A stretch of DNA of 64,000 nucleotides from an uncultured Flavobacteriales bacterium (GCA_937129365.1 CAKZNB010000018.1:62001-126000); one strand, 5' to 3'. Numbered from the stretch's first letter, positions 8,456-17,738 are shown. The notes: generated by a model from the letters alone, not told the origin. Numbers and translations: made by a program.

Positions 8456-9411
8456 CTAATCCCAGAAGTATTCAAATTTCCAAGTGAAATAACAGTTTTA
8501 TACTTTCCATTTCCCAAAAATCCCTTGTACTGAATATGTAGATTATAAATAGTTAAATTGGTTTTTTTAGCCAGAATATTCCCAATTTTTTGAATATCAC
8601 AGCTTATAAACTTCTCAAAATCAAATCCTTTGGAATCTACATAAATATGGTTGTCGCCATCTACTTTTTTGTAATCCGCAAATGTAGCTAACTCCTTTAG
8701 TTGATCGATAGACACAAATTGAATATTTTCGATTCCATTAATCTGGTATAAAAACCAATTATAGGTGTTCTGATCTAATAAAAATCTATTTAATGAGTCT
8801 TTGATTAAAACTCTAGCATTATTAATAATTGCTGGCCCAAAGTAATTTTTATCTAATTTATAAATCTTATCGTGTGTCATTGCATATCGTAAACTCAGCG
8901 GACCAATTATTTTTCTGAGTTTCGGAAAATACCTGTATGAATTGTAATACCTCACAATCATTTGAAAATTAACTGCAAATGCAGTTGCATGAATCGGAGT
9001 ATCAAATATCTGGAATCCTCCATCTCCTGTATTAATAAAGAGCTTTGAGAAGGTTTCTTTTGAATTATAGTGTTGAAAAATATAAGAAGAATCGGACAAA
9101 CACATTTCGCATGCTTTGTCATAAATTAAATTATACAACACTGGAATTAAAGACTGTTCAAGTGGTTTGTACTGGCTATAATGATAAATATCTATTCCTA
9201 AAACTGTTTTCTCAGCAAATTTATCAGTTATTATCTCTTTTTCGAGTTGACTCAATAACTCAGACTCATCCACATCATCATGACAAAACTTACTAAATTC
9301 ATTTATATCCTCTTTAGAAATAAGCTCTGTTATTTCTGATATGCTGTAATTTTTAAATTTTTTCATAAACGACTGAAATTCTAACCTTTGAATATAGAAA
9401 GAATTAAACAA
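8452..9411 (-). CDS. divergent class III nucleotidyl-cyclase-like protein, probably degenerate
   Basis: 319 residues. Residues ~65-220 resemble a class III adenylate/guanylate cyclase domain. Both metal-binding aspartates have counterparts: Asp74 in VLGIDIYHYS and Asp130 in NTGDGGFQIF. The late motif is YFGPAIINNAR (190-200): Arg200 is kept, but the residue four before it, Asn in active enzymes, is Ile. No receiver, membrane or TPR domain is attached. It may be an inactive cyclase fold or a divergent enzyme. Met16 (start at 9366) is an alternative start giving more room for the divergent gene at 9435. The assignment rests on motif pattern only. Confidence 0.5.
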   Translation of the reverse strand: MFNSFYIQRLEFQSFMKKFKNYSISEITELISKEDINEFSKFCHDDVDESELLSQLEKEIITDKFAEKTVLGIDIYHYSQYKPLEQSLIPVLYNLIYDKACEMCLSDSSYIFQHYNSKETFSKLFINTGDGGFQIFDTPIHATAFAVNFQMIVRYYNSYRYFPKLRKIIGPLSLRYAMTHDKIYKLDKNYFGPAIINNARVLIKDSLNRFLLDQNTYNWFLYQINGIENIQFVSIDQLKELATFADYKKVDGDNHIYVDSKGFDFEKFISCDIQKIGNILAKKTNLTIYNLHIQYKGFLGNGKYKTVISLGNLNTSGIS

Positions 9412-9434
9412 GTTTTATAATTTTTGTTAAAAAA

Positions 9435-10994
9435 ATGTATCAAAAGAATACTTTAAGTCAAAGAGCGTTAAATCAAAAAACTACTATGAAATCAATTTCA
9501 AAAAAAGTCCCAGTTGTATTATTGTTTTCTGTGCTTTTCACCCTGTTATTTTTTCAAAAATTAATTGGAATTAACCTACTTATTTTTGAATCAATACTCT
9601 TGTTATTAGCATCTTGGCTGTATAAACCTAAATTCAACTCTCTTCTTTCAAAGAGTCTGCTGGCAGGTACAATTCTTACCCTTATTTTTGTTGTGATTCA
9701 TAATTCTCTTATCTCAAAAGTGGTAAACTCTGCATCATTTTTACTACTAATTAGTAATTTAATTTCATTAGATTTTACTCACATCAAGTCATATCTATTT
9801 CAATTTATTTATACTATATACGAAGGGATTCATGCCTTTATTAATGATTTGTTCAACTCAAAAAAAATACGATTTTTTTACTATTTCAAAATTATAGGAA
9901 TACCGCTATTATTAATTCTATTTTTCTTTATAATTTATTATAATTCAAATACTTACTTTGCAGAAATTACGGATAAATTTTTTAAGAAAATTGAAACTTT
10001 TTGGGATTGGATTCCTTCCATAAATATTAGTTTGTTTCTAACATTTATAGTCGGATTAATTTTAAGTATCGTACTATTTTATCAAAAAACATATCTAGTT
10101 GCAAAACAAAAAGAAGCCCAGCTATCTCTTGTAATGAAAAGAAGGAGAATTCCTTTGAGAAAAAGAAATTTCTTGGCATTGAAATCAGAATATAGATCAG
10201 GAATATTTTTATTAATTTGTTTAAATATATTGTTATTAGTATTTAATTATTCGGATGTTAGCACAGTTTGGTTCTCCTACGAATGGAATGGCGGATATTT
10301 AAAAAACTTCGTTCATCAAGGCACTTACTTACTAATTTCTTCTTTGATAGCTTCTATTTGTATTGCCTTGTATTTTTTCAGAGGAAATCTAAATTTCTAT
10401 TCTAAAAATAGACTGCTTAAAGTATTAACATACATTTGGTTATCACAAAATTTATTGTTGATTTTTTCCCTATTCATTAGAAATACTATTTATATCAATC
10501 ATTTTTCGCTTGCTTATAAAAGAATAGGTGTGTATGCTTTTTTATTGGCAACAATCATCGGAATTATTACCATACTTATTAAAGTTCAAAAGAAGAAATC
10601 AGCTTTTTATATTGTAAAAAACAATACCTTTTCAATTTACTTTATTTTGGTTTCGCTTTGCTTTGTAAATTGGGATGTTTTTATTGCCAAATATAATCTC
10701 AATTCTTACGATGAATCATTTATTGAACTCAGTTTTTTAACCGAATTATCAAATAAAGCCTTGCCTTACGTAAACCTAAACCACGAAAAACTATCTAAAC
10801 TTGAAACTCAACAAGCCAAGAGTTTTTCGTTCAGTTCAAGAAGCTATTACATGGATAAGACGACTTACAAAAAGAAAATGGAAAACAAAATAGCCTATTT
10901 CTTAGATTCTTATCCGGACAGAAGTTGGCTTGAATGGAATTATTCGGATTATAGGGCTTATCATTTATTGAAGAATGATGCTTATGAAAAATAA
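9435..10994 (+). CDS. DUF4173-like multi-pass membrane protein
   Basis: 519 residues with about ten to twelve hydrophobic segments across residues 28-415, then a soluble tail of ~100 residues. The INLLIFESILLLLA stretch near the N-terminus and the NWDVFIAKYNLNSYD segment after the last membrane helix are what I associate with DUF4173/DUF4153 proteins of Bacteroidota and Firmicutes. Function is not known for the family. It is divergent from the cyclase-like gene with only 23 nt between them if the long start of that gene is used. Met18 (MKSISKK) is an alternative start. Confidence 0.7.
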   Translation: MYQKNTLSQRALNQKTTMKSISKKVPVVLLFSVLFTLLFFQKLIGINLLIFESILLLLASWLYKPKFNSLLSKSLLAGTILTLIFVVIHNSLISKVVNSASFLLLISNLISLDFTHIKSYLFQFIYTIYEGIHAFINDLFNSKKIRFFYYFKIIGIPLLLILFFFIIYYNSNTYFAEITDKFFKKIETFWDWIPSINISLFLTFIVGLILSIVLFYQKTYLVAKQKEAQLSLVMKRRRIPLRKRNFLALKSEYRSGIFLLICLNILLLVFNYSDVSTVWFSYEWNGGYLKNFVHQGTYLLISSLIASICIALYFFRGNLNFYSKNRLLKVLTYIWLSQNLLLIFSLFIRNTIYINHFSLAYKRIGVYAFLLATIIGIITILIKVQKKKSAFYIVKNNTFSIYFILVSLCFVNWDVFIAKYNLNSYDESFIELSFLTELSNKALPYVNLNHEKLSKLETQQAKSFSFSSRSYYMDKTTYKKKMENKIAYFLDSYPDRSWLEWNYSDYRAYHLLKNDAYEK

Positions 10995-11040
10995 ATAGGG
11001 TTTCGTGAAAAGCACTGTAAAAAACTAACTAAATTTTATT

Positions 11041-11068
11041 ATAATTAACTCGTAAAAAAGTTAATTAT
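11041..11068 (+). promoter_or_regulatory. 10-bp inverted repeat overlapping a start codon
   Basis: ATAATTAACT (11041-11050) and AGTTAATTAT (11059-11068) are perfect inverted copies around an 8-nt loop. The right arm includes the A and T of the ATG at 11067. In RNA this hairpin would hide the start codon; in DNA it could be a dimeric operator. It is AT-rich, so chance is possible. Confidence 0.45.
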
Positions 11069-12125
11069 GAAAAAAACATTATTCATTTTATTTATCTTAT
11101 CTGTTTTTAGTTCTACTAGTTTTTCACATCACGGTATTGGCGGAGAATTATGGTTTGAACAAACTGGACAAAATCAATACAATATTTTTTTAAGAGCGTT
11201 AAGATTAGATTCAGCTCCAGCTAATAGGGAAGTGAGAATTTACAACTCATCTAATACTTTGGTTACTTCACTTTTTCTTTCTCGGGATTCAGTTACTTCA
11301 ATCGATTTTGTTTATCCTTCAATACCCTACCAAAAGGTTCATCACTGGTCAGGAACAATTACATTGGCAAATAACCCTTCCGGTTACTTTGCGGTATCAA
11401 CAAGTTTAAATAGATCCTATAACCCACAGAATGTAATAGGTCAATTAATGTTTTATTGTCAAATTCCAGACCCAGCCATTGTAGGTGGAAATTCAAATCC
11501 CAAATTCGTAAATTTTCCTGACAGTTTAATCATGTGTAATTCACTAACAAGAATTCATGATTTTTCATGTATAGATCCTGATGGAGATAGCTTAGTATAC
11601 TCAATTATAAAACCTTTTTCATCACCCACATCAAGTATAAAACCTTTTAGCACAATAACTTGGAAGTCAGGATACAATTCAGTTAATGTATTTGGGGCTG
11701 GAGGTGTAAGTAGCGTTAATAGTTCAAACGGAATTGTTTCAGTAAGGTCTGCATTTTCTGGGATGCATACTATTGCTATTAAATGTGAAGAATTTAGAGG
11801 GGGAGTGAAAATTGGAGAAGTTATTAGAGATGTGCCAATTCATAATATTAATTGTAGTTCTTCAAGTTTAATGGATTATAATGTTTTGCAAAATATTGAA
11901 ATTTATCCAAATCCTTCTAATGGATTATTTACTATTCAAGTTGAAACTGAATCTAATACTTTGGTTAAGTTGGAAATCTATTCAATAAACGGAAAAAAGG
12001 TTTTCTTAAATGAATTCTATTCGAATATTAATGAACTTGATTTAAGAGAATTACCAAAAGGAGTCTATTTTATCCAAATAACTCAAGAAAATAAAGTTAT
12101 TACTAAGAAAATAGTAATTTCTTGA
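11067..12125 (+). CDS. secreted protein with T9SS type A C-terminal sorting domain
   Basis: 352 residues. Residues 1-20 are a signal peptide (MKKTLFILFILSVFSS, cleaved near FSH). Residues ~21-265 are a beta-rich region of unknown function; a DPDGDSLVYSI motif near 170-180 recalls cadherin- or Ig-like repeats. The last ~75 residues (IEIYPNPSNGLFTIQ to KGVYFIQITQENKVITKKIVIS) are a classic type A sorting domain, which directs the protein through the type IX system to the cell surface or medium. The terminator at 12143-12183 ends the transcript. The role of the main domain is unknown; surface adhesion is a guess from similar proteins. Confidence 0.85.
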   Translation: MKKTLFILFILSVFSSTSFSHHGIGGELWFEQTGQNQYNIFLRALRLDSAPANREVRIYNSSNTLVTSLFLSRDSVTSIDFVYPSIPYQKVHHWSGTITLANNPSGYFAVSTSLNRSYNPQNVIGQLMFYCQIPDPAIVGGNSNPKFVNFPDSLIMCNSLTRIHDFSCIDPDGDSLVYSIIKPFSSPTSSIKPFSTITWKSGYNSVNVFGAGGVSSVNSSNGIVSVRSAFSGMHTIAIKCEEFRGGVKIGEVIRDVPIHNINCSSSSLMDYNVLQNIEIYPNPSNGLFTIQVETESNTLVKLEIYSINGKKVFLNEFYSNINELDLRELPKGVYFIQITQENKVITKKIVIS

Positions 12126-12142
12126 TTGAAATTAATCCTAAC

Positions 12143-12183
12143 AAAAAAGCCTTGTCCAGATTGTTCTGGACAAGGCTTTTTTT
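12143..12183. terminator. bidirectional rho-independent terminator
   Basis: A GC-richer hairpin, AGCCTTGTCCAGA / TCTGGACAAGGCT, has A-runs to its left and T-runs to its right. It sits between the convergent T9SS cargo gene and ahcY and can serve both. Confidence 0.9.
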
Positions 12184-12202
12184 ATAAACTATAATCTATT
12201 GA

Positions 12203-13516
12203 TTAATATCTGTAGTGCTCAGGCTTATATGGACCTTCAACAGTTACACCAATGTAATCAGCTTGATCTTTAGTTAATTCAGTAAGCTCTACTCCTATTT
12301 TTGCAAGGTGTAATTTAGCTACTTTTTCATCTAAATGCTTAGGCAACATGTACACTTCATTCTTATCATATTTTTCAATATTTGTCCAAAGTTCTATTTG
12401 AGCCAAAGTTTGGTTAGCAAATGAATTACTCATCACAAATGATGGGTGACCTGTTGCACATCCTAAGTTTACCAATCTTCCTTCTGCAAGTAAGATAATG
12501 TCTTTACCATTTACATCGTAAATATCAACCTGTGGCTTAACTTCAGTTTTTTCAAAGCTGTTGTTCAACCAAGCTACATCAATTTCATTATCAAAGTGAC
12601 CAATGTTACAAACGATAGTTTTGTCTTTCATTGCTTCAAAATGCTCACCTCTGATGATGTCTTTATTTCCTGTAGTTGTAACTACGATATCAGCTTCAGC
12701 AACTGCATTTTCCATTTTCTTTACAGCGAATCCGTCCATTGCAGCTTGTAGCGCACAAATTGGGTCAATTTCTGTAACGATAACTCTTGCTCCAGCTCCT
12801 TGCAATGAAGCAGCAGAACCTTTACCAACATCTCCATACCCTGCAACAACAGCAACTTTCCCTGCCATCATTGTGTCAGTAGCTCTTCTTATTGCATCCA
12901 CTAAAGATTCTTTACATCCATATTTGTTATCAAATTTAGATTTAGTTACAGAATCATTCACGTTAATTGCCGGCATTACCAACGTTCCGTTTTTCATTCT
13001 TTCGTATAATCTGTGAACTCCAGTTGTAGTTTCTTCAGATAATCCATTGATTCCGTCAGTCAATTCTGGATATTTATCAAACACCATGTTTGTTAAATCT
13101 CCACCATCATCCAAAATCATATTCAAAGGTTTTCCTCCTTCAAATCCTTTGATAGTTTGGTCGATACACCACTCAAATTCTTCTTCGTTCATTCCTTTCC
13201 AAGCATAAACTGGAACTCCAGTTTCAGCAATTGCTGCAGCAGCTTGATCTTGAGTAGAAAAAATATTACAAGAAGACCAAGTTACTTCTGCTCCTAGCGC
13301 TGTTAAAGTTTCAATAAGTACTGCAGTTTGGATAGTCATGTGAAGACATCCTGCAATTCTTGCTCCTTTAAGTGGTTGTGATGCACCAAACTCTTCTCTA
13401 ATTGACATTAATCCTGGCATTTCAGCCTCAGCCAATCTAATTTCTTTTCTTCCCCATTCAGCTAAAGAAATATCTTTAACTTTGTAAGGCAATGTGTTAT
13501 TTTTTACTTCGCTCAT
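12203..13516 (-). CDS. ahcY: adenosylhomocysteinase (S-adenosylhomocysteine hydrolase)
   Basis: 437 residues from the chosen start MSEVKNN. An in-frame extension to 13567 exists, but a -7 promoter box at 13537-13544 lies inside it, so the shorter start is preferred. Family features include the substrate-domain segments [13 protein letters not shown] and LDDGGDLTN, the NAD-binding [12 protein letters not shown], and the C-terminal [13 protein letters not shown] ending in the usual [10 protein letters not shown]. It hydrolyses S-adenosylhomocysteine to adenosine and homocysteine and so protects methyltransferases from product inhibition. It is cytoplasmic, NAD-dependent and normally a homotetramer. 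The assignment is secure. Confidence 0.97.
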   Translation of the reverse strand: MSEVKNNTLPYKVKDISLAEWGRKEIRLAEAEMPGLMSIREEFGASQPLKGARIAGCLHMTIQTAVLIETLTALGAEVTWSSCNIFSTQDQAAAAIAETGVPVYAWKGMNEEEFEWCIDQTIKGFEGGKPLNMILDDGGDLTNMVFDKYPELTDGINGLSEETTTGVHRLYERMKNGTLVMPAINVNDSVTKSKFDNKYGCKESLVDAIRRATDTMMAGKVAVVAGYGDVGKGSAASLQGAGARVIVTEIDPICALQAAMDGFAVKKMENAVAEADIVVTTTGNKDIIRGEHFEAMKDKTIVCNIGHFDNEIDVAWLNNSFEKTEVKPQVDIYDVNGKDIILLAEGRLVNLGCATGHPSFVMSNSFANQTLAQIELWTNIEKYDKNEVYMLPKHLDEKVAKLHLAKIGVELTELTKDQADYIGVTVEGPYKPEHYRY

Positions 13517-13536
13517 AATTGTTTTAAAATTTAGCA

Positions 13537-13544
13537 CAAAGATA
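13537..13544 (-). promoter_or_regulatory. -7 box of the ahcY promoter
   Basis: TATCTTTG on the minus strand is a perfect TAnnTTTG match, 20 nt upstream of the ATG at 13516. It decides the start: the longer reading frame would begin upstream of transcription. No clean -33 TTTG was found at the ideal spacing. Confidence 0.6.
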
Positions 13545-13577
13545 CAATATACTTTACAAATAATCAACCCTTAGCTT

Positions 13578-14216
13578 ATGCCTAAATCTAGTCTTTCTTT
13601 TCACCCTTCAATTCACCTTTGGGAAATAACCGAATCTTTGGAAGAATTACTCGATATTCCAGTACTTACGGAAGATGAAACGAATATTGTGATGTCTTTT
13701 AGAAAAGATAATAGAAAGAAGGAAATATTAGCCTCAAGAGCTTTGCTACAGTCTGTTATACCAGGAGCTCACATCCATTATGTAAATAAAAATCCACAAC
13801 TTACGGATATTGATAAGGAGATTTCCATCACTCATTCGGATAATAAGGTGATGATTCAACTGAAAGAAAAAGATGAATTATGTGGCGTAGATTTGCAAGA
13901 AATTACGGATAAAGCTGTGCGAGTAAAAACCAAGTTCCTCCACCCTAGCGAAATTCAATTGATGGATCAACATGAGTTTGATACTCTATTGCTGTGTAAC
14001 TTGCTTTGGTCTACCAAAGAGACTGCTTACAAAGCTTTTGCCAACATTTGCGAACAAGAAGAAGTAATTGAATTTAAAACTCAGTTTATTTTTAAAGAAA
14101 TAGATTCTGAAACTAATACCCTTAAAGGACAGTTTATTGAGAAGAACAAACGGACTGAATTTATTCTTGGATTCTCGGTTCAGGAGGGTTATGTAGTGAG
14201 TTGGTTTGATGAATAA
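13578..14216 (+). CDS. 4'-phosphopantetheinyl transferase superfamily protein
   Basis: 212 residues. The Sfp/AcpS-type signature is present in its two halves: LCGVDLQEI (GVD with the metal-binding Asp) near residues 97-105 and LWSTKETAYKAF near 149-160. The enzyme transfers the phosphopantetheine arm of CoA to a serine on carrier proteins. The length matches the Sfp-type two-domain form rather than the ~120-residue AcpS. It is divergent from ahcY. Whether it serves fatty-acid ACP or a secondary carrier protein is not shown; no polyketide or NRPS gene lies nearby. Confidence 0.85.
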   Translation: MPKSSLSFHPSIHLWEITESLEELLDIPVLTEDETNIVMSFRKDNRKKEILASRALLQSVIPGAHIHYVNKNPQLTDIDKEISITHSDNKVMIQLKEKDELCGVDLQEITDKAVRVKTKFLHPSEIQLMDQHEFDTLLLCNLLWSTKETAYKAFANICEQEEVIEFKTQFIFKEIDSETNTLKGQFIEKNKRTEFILGFSVQEGYVVSWFDE

Positions 14217-14217
14217 T

Positions 14218-14502
14218 CTAACTCTTCTCGCTAAATAATTTCAAAGAAAACTTACCGAAGAATAAAAATAAAAGCAACACAAACAATCCTCCCAGCACAA
14301 ACCCATTTTGAAGAATTTCTTCATACTTGTAATTAACTAACAACAAAACAATTACAATAAGTAATTGTAATATTCCATACCCAATATTTCCTTTTGGACT
14401 ATAGCCAAATAAACCTAGATATCTTGTTTTAGTAATTCCGAAGAGTGTATGAGCTAAGGAATTAACAATTAAGGCTCCAATAATAAAATCGATAAAATTC
14501 AT
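14218..14502 (-). CDS. small membrane protein of unknown function
   Basis: 94 residues with three predicted membrane helices (about 3-20, 42-60 and 67-86). I do not recognise a family signature. It is convergent with the phosphopantetheinyl transferase gene, 1 nt away from it. It follows the NYN-LOTUS gene by 6 nt on the same strand, so it is probably the last gene of that transcript. Confidence 0.65.
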   Translation of the reverse strand: MNFIDFIIGALIVNSLAHTLFGITKTRYLGLFGYSPKGNIGYGILQLLIVIVLLLVNYKYEEILQNGFVLGGLFVLLLFLFFGKFSLKLFSEKS

Positions 14503-14508
14503 AGTTTA

Positions 14509-15237
14509 CTATTTATTCCTAACGTAATTCAACTTGATATTTCTACTCCCTTTTGAGGTATCTCTGTGTTGAAGTTCAAAATTAGAAATGGATTTAATCA
14601 ATGGAGTTAACTTTAAGAAACCATAATTTCTTGAATCAAAATTGGGTTGTTTCTTTTGTATTAAATTCCCTACATCTCCCAAAAATGCCCAACCTTCATC
14701 ATCTGATAAATCGTTAATAGAAGTTTCTATCAACTTGATAACCTTTGGAGTTACTTTGTCAACTTCTATTTTTTCTTGTGATTTATCATCTTCACTATTC
14801 TTAGAATTAGACTTTAATATTTCGATATAAATAAACTTATCACAAGCTACCACAAAAGGTTCCGGAGTCTTCTTCTCTCCTATTCCAATTACATTTTTAC
14901 CTGCTTCCCTCAATCGAGTTGCTAGTCTAGTAAAATCACTATCACTGGACACTATACAAAACCCATCTACTTTACCAGAATATAATACATCCATCGCATC
15001 AATAATCATAGCTGAATCAGTTGCATTTTTTCCTTTGGTATATGCATACTGTTGAATAGGAGTAATTGCATTTTCAAGCAATACATTCTTCCATTTAGTC
15101 AATCCTGGATTGGTCCAATCACCATAAATACGTTTGATTGTGGGGTTGCCATATTTAGCAATCTCCTCCATCATTTCTTTTACATATTTTGATGGGATGT
15201 TGTCTCCATCAATCAATACTGCTAAATTTTTGTCCAT
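14509..15237 (-). CDS. NYN (PIN-like) domain protein with C-terminal LOTUS/OST-HTH domain
   Basis: 242 residues from MDKNLAVLIDGDNIP. A longer frame begins at 15312 but would overlap the upstream gene by 41 nt. The N-terminal ~140 residues are a LabA/DUF88-type NYN domain with acidic metal-binding positions in LIDGDN, ATDSAMIIDAMD and VSSDSDFTRLA. After a charged linker, residues ~160-240 match the LOTUS/OST-HTH fold (DDEGWAFLGDVGNLI, PNFDSRNYGFLKLTPLI). NYN domains are RNases and LOTUS domains bind RNA, so an RNA-processing role is likely. Target RNA is unknown. Confidence 0.85.
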   Translation of the reverse strand: MDKNLAVLIDGDNIPSKYVKEMMEEIAKYGNPTIKRIYGDWTNPGLTKWKNVLLENAITPIQQYAYTKGKNATDSAMIIDAMDVLYSGKVDGFCIVSSDSDFTRLATRLREAGKNVIGIGEKKTPEPFVVACDKFIYIEILKSNSKNSEDDKSQEKIEVDKVTPKVIKLIETSINDLSDDEGWAFLGDVGNLIQKKQPNFDSRNYGFLKLTPLIKSISNFELQHRDTSKGSRNIKLNYVRNK

Positions 15238-15271
15238 GATTTTTGTTTTATGGTCTTCAATAAAGTTACCA

Positions 15272-15532
15272 TTAAAAACTCGGTTTGTAATCGCTTCTGT
15301 CTGTTTTGACAATTTTGAGTAAGAAAATTCCTGCTTCTAATAATTCAAGTGAATTTTTAATCTCAGAGTTCAACAAATTCATTACTTCGTCATAATCTCC
15401 ATATACTTGAGTGCTTAATGGGTTCTCTAACACATTAAGTCCAGAAGCTCTTAATTTCTTGATAAACTCCTTGATTGGAGATTCATAATCAGTTTGTAAA
15501 GGTGTTAGGGTAAGTTCTACTGATATTTTCAT
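15272..15532 (-). CDS. thiamine-binding protein family (MTH1187/YkoF-like)
   Basis: 86 residues forming one ferredoxin-like domain: MKISVELTLTPLQTDYESPI at the start, then SGLNVLENPLSTQVYGDYDEV, the pattern of the former DUF77 family. Members bind thiamine or hydroxymethylpyrimidine, or act as small regulators; the exact role is unclear. It lies 3 nt after the acyl-CoA synthetase gene and 34 nt before the NYN gene, so all are likely co-transcribed. No thiamine transport or synthesis gene lies in the window. Confidence 0.8.
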   Translation of the reverse strand: MKISVELTLTPLQTDYESPIKEFIKKLRASGLNVLENPLSTQVYGDYDEVMNLLNSEIKNSLELLEAGIFLLKIVKTDRSDYKPSF

Positions 15533-15535
15533 GAG

Positions 15536-17296
15536 TTAATCAGTATAAATCCCATTAATCAAATCCCCATATTTCTCCATCACAACATTTCGTTTAAGTT
15601 TTAATGTTGGTGTTAATTCACCCGTATCAATGGTCCAATCTTTAGATAAAATTCTGATTTTCTTCACTTTTTCCCATTGAGCAAAATCTTCATTGTATTT
15701 AGCAATTTCACGATCAATTTTATCAATTATTTGTTCGTTCTTCACTAAATCATCATGATTAGAATAAGCTATGCTTTTGTGATCTGCATAATCTTCTAGG
15801 GCTTCCCAAGCAGGAATAACAAGAGCTGCAGTGTGTTTTTTGTTTTCACCAATTACCATAATTGTTTCAATGAATGGCGATAATTTAAATTTATTCTCCA
15901 TCAGCTCTGGCGATACATATTTCCCTCCCGAGGTTTTGAAAATCTGCTTAATCCTTCCAGTAATTTTCAAGTAATTCTTTTCTACAAACTCTCCTTTATC
16001 TCCAGTGTGGAACCATCCATCAGCATCAATTACTTCATCTGTTTTTTCTTGAGCTTTGTAATATCCTTGCATCACATTTGGTCCTTTGACCAAAATCTCT
16101 CCAGTTTCTGCAATCTTTACTTCTACGGTTTTTAATACTTTTCCTACAGTTCCAATTCTTATCCCATCATTAAACTTAGAAATAACACTTACCACAGGGG
16201 AAGTCTCTGTTAATCCATATCCTTCGTAAATAGGCATTCCTGCTGCATAAAACACTCTCATTAAACTTGATTCAAGTGCAGCACTTCCAGAAACTATCAA
16301 TTCAATATTTCCTCCTAGTGCTTCTTTCCATTTGCTAAAAATCAGTTTTCTAGCAATCTTTAATTTAAAATTGTACCAACCTCCTTTGTCAATATCCCAT
16401 TCTAATCCTAAGTTTACTGACCAGAAAAACAAAGCTCGCTTTATTCCTTTTAAATCTTCTCCTTTTGCAATTATCTTAGCATATACTTTTTCAATTAATC
16501 TAGGTACTGCGGTGAATAAATTAGGTTTCACTTCTTTGATGTCATCACTTATAGTTTCAAGTGATTCAGCAAAATAAACTGATACTCCAATGTACTGGTA
16601 CAAATACAAAATCATTCTTTCAAATACATGACAGACAGGTAAAAAACTCAAAGCTTTTGCTTCATTGGCAACTGGTACTCTATCCAAACTATCTTTTACA
16701 TTACTCACCAAATTTTTATGCGAAAGCATTACTCCCTTTGGCAATCCTGTAGTTCCAGAAGTATAAATTAAGGTAGCCAAATCATCTTCTTTCACAGAAT
16801 CTCTAAAATCTTCAACTTGCTTATTTGGAATATCTTCTCCAATTTCTAGGATTTCAGTCCAATTTTTAGCTCCTTTTACCTCATTAAAAGTATAAATATC
16901 TTCAAGAGTTGGAACAGCTGACTTAATATTAGTTACTTTTTCAAATAATTCATCATCTGACACTATACATAATTTAATCTCTGCATTATTAAATATATAA
17001 GTGTATTCTTTCTCAGTAATAGTTGGATAAATTGGTACTGAAACTGCTCCAATTTGTAGTAAAGCTACATCACTAATGTTCCACTCAGAACGATTGTTAG
17101 AAATCAAGGCTACTTTGTCACCTGGCTTTATTCCTAATTTGATTAATCCTCGGCTCATTGCCATGGCTTTATCAATGTATTCTTTGGTAGAAGTTTTTAT
17201 CCATTTACCATTTCGCTTATCTACCAAACAATCATCCTGAGGAAATTTTTCGAGTTGGTAATAAGCAAAATCAAATGTTCTAGATATAGTAGTCAT
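15536..17296 (-). CDS. long-chain fatty acid--CoA ligase (AMP-forming)
   Basis: 586 residues. The P-loop YTSGTTGLPKG is at 178-188. Adenylation motifs GYGLTETSPV, GWFHTGDKGEF and ITGRIKQIFKTSGGKYVSP follow in the right order. Family members activate long-chain fatty acids to acyl-CoA via an acyl-adenylate, for degradation or lipid synthesis. There is no membrane segment; peripheral membrane association is usual. It is probably the first gene of a transcript continuing into the thiamine-binding, NYN and small membrane protein genes. Chain-length preference is not visible; long-chain is inferred from family resemblance. Confidence 0.92.
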   Translation of the reverse strand: MTTISRTFDFAYYQLEKFPQDDCLVDKRNGKWIKTSTKEYIDKAMAMSRGLIKLGIKPGDKVALISNNRSEWNISDVALLQIGAVSVPIYPTITEKEYTYIFNNAEIKLCIVSDDELFEKVTNIKSAVPTLEDIYTFNEVKGAKNWTEILEIGEDIPNKQVEDFRDSVKEDDLATLIYTSGTTGLPKGVMLSHKNLVSNVKDSLDRVPVANEAKALSFLPVCHVFERMILYLYQYIGVSVYFAESLETISDDIKEVKPNLFTAVPRLIEKVYAKIIAKGEDLKGIKRALFFWSVNLGLEWDIDKGGWYNFKLKIARKLIFSKWKEALGGNIELIVSGSAALESSLMRVFYAAGMPIYEGYGLTETSPVVSVISKFNDGIRIGTVGKVLKTVEVKIAETGEILVKGPNVMQGYYKAQEKTDEVIDADGWFHTGDKGEFVEKNYLKITGRIKQIFKTSGGKYVSPELMENKFKLSPFIETIMVIGENKKHTAALVIPAWEALEDYADHKSIAYSNHDDLVKNEQIIDKIDREIAKYNEDFAQWEKVKKIRILSKDWTIDTGELTPTLKLKRNVVMEKYGDLINGIYTD

Positions 17297-17375
17297 AATT
17301 TTTTCAGTTTTCTTTATGCAATTTACATTAATTGAAGATTATAAACAAGTAGAAAATAATCAGATTGAAAAAAAC

Positions 17376-17738
17376 TTATTTTTTCTTTTTAGAGGATTTG
17401 GCAAAAGGGTTGAAAGCTTGGCAATACTCTATCCATTTCTCTAATTGTTCATCCAAATCATACCCGTCTGGATCAGCAAAAACATACCCTCTCATAGGTC
17501 TGCCAGTAAAATCCATTGGGTGACAACCTTCCAGTTTTAGTGCTTCTTCAGATGCTTCTTCTCCAATTCTTACCATTAGTAAATCAGTGTTTTTCTTTTT
17601 ATCAAAATGAATTCCAAGAAACATCTTATCATCCACCATATACAACAAACCTCCCATCATTTTCTTAGATAAATAATGAATCTTTTTCTCTTCTAAAATT
17701 TGGTTAATTCTATCTGCTAAATGTTCATCGTAAGCCAT
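17376..17738 (-). CDS. TfoX N-terminal domain protein
   Basis: 120 residues from MAYDEHLADR. A longer frame to 17807 is rejected because a near-consensus -7 box (TATCTTTC, 17758-17765 on the minus strand) lies within it. The fold is the TfoX/Sxy N-terminal domain: KKMMGGLLYMVDDKMFLGIH, LLMVRIG, MDFTGRPMRGYVF, and a Lys-rich C-terminal tail. The stand-alone domain is common in Bacteroidota and its function is unknown; the link to competence in gammaproteobacterial Sxy should not be carried over. Confidence 0.82.
   Translation of the reverse strand: MAYDEHLADRINQILEEKKIHYLSKKMMGGLLYMVDDKMFLGIHFDKKKNTDLLMVRIGEEASEEALKLEGCHPMDFTGRPMRGYVFADPDGYDLDEQLEKWIEYCQAFNPFAKSSKKKK

Noticed and set aside
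13517-13567. Longer ahcY, thioesterase (23154), TfoX (17807), accA (31597) and HmuY-T9SS (49005) reading frames
   Set aside because: In each case a -7 box or near match lies inside the extension, so the shorter starts with normal family N-termini were preferred.
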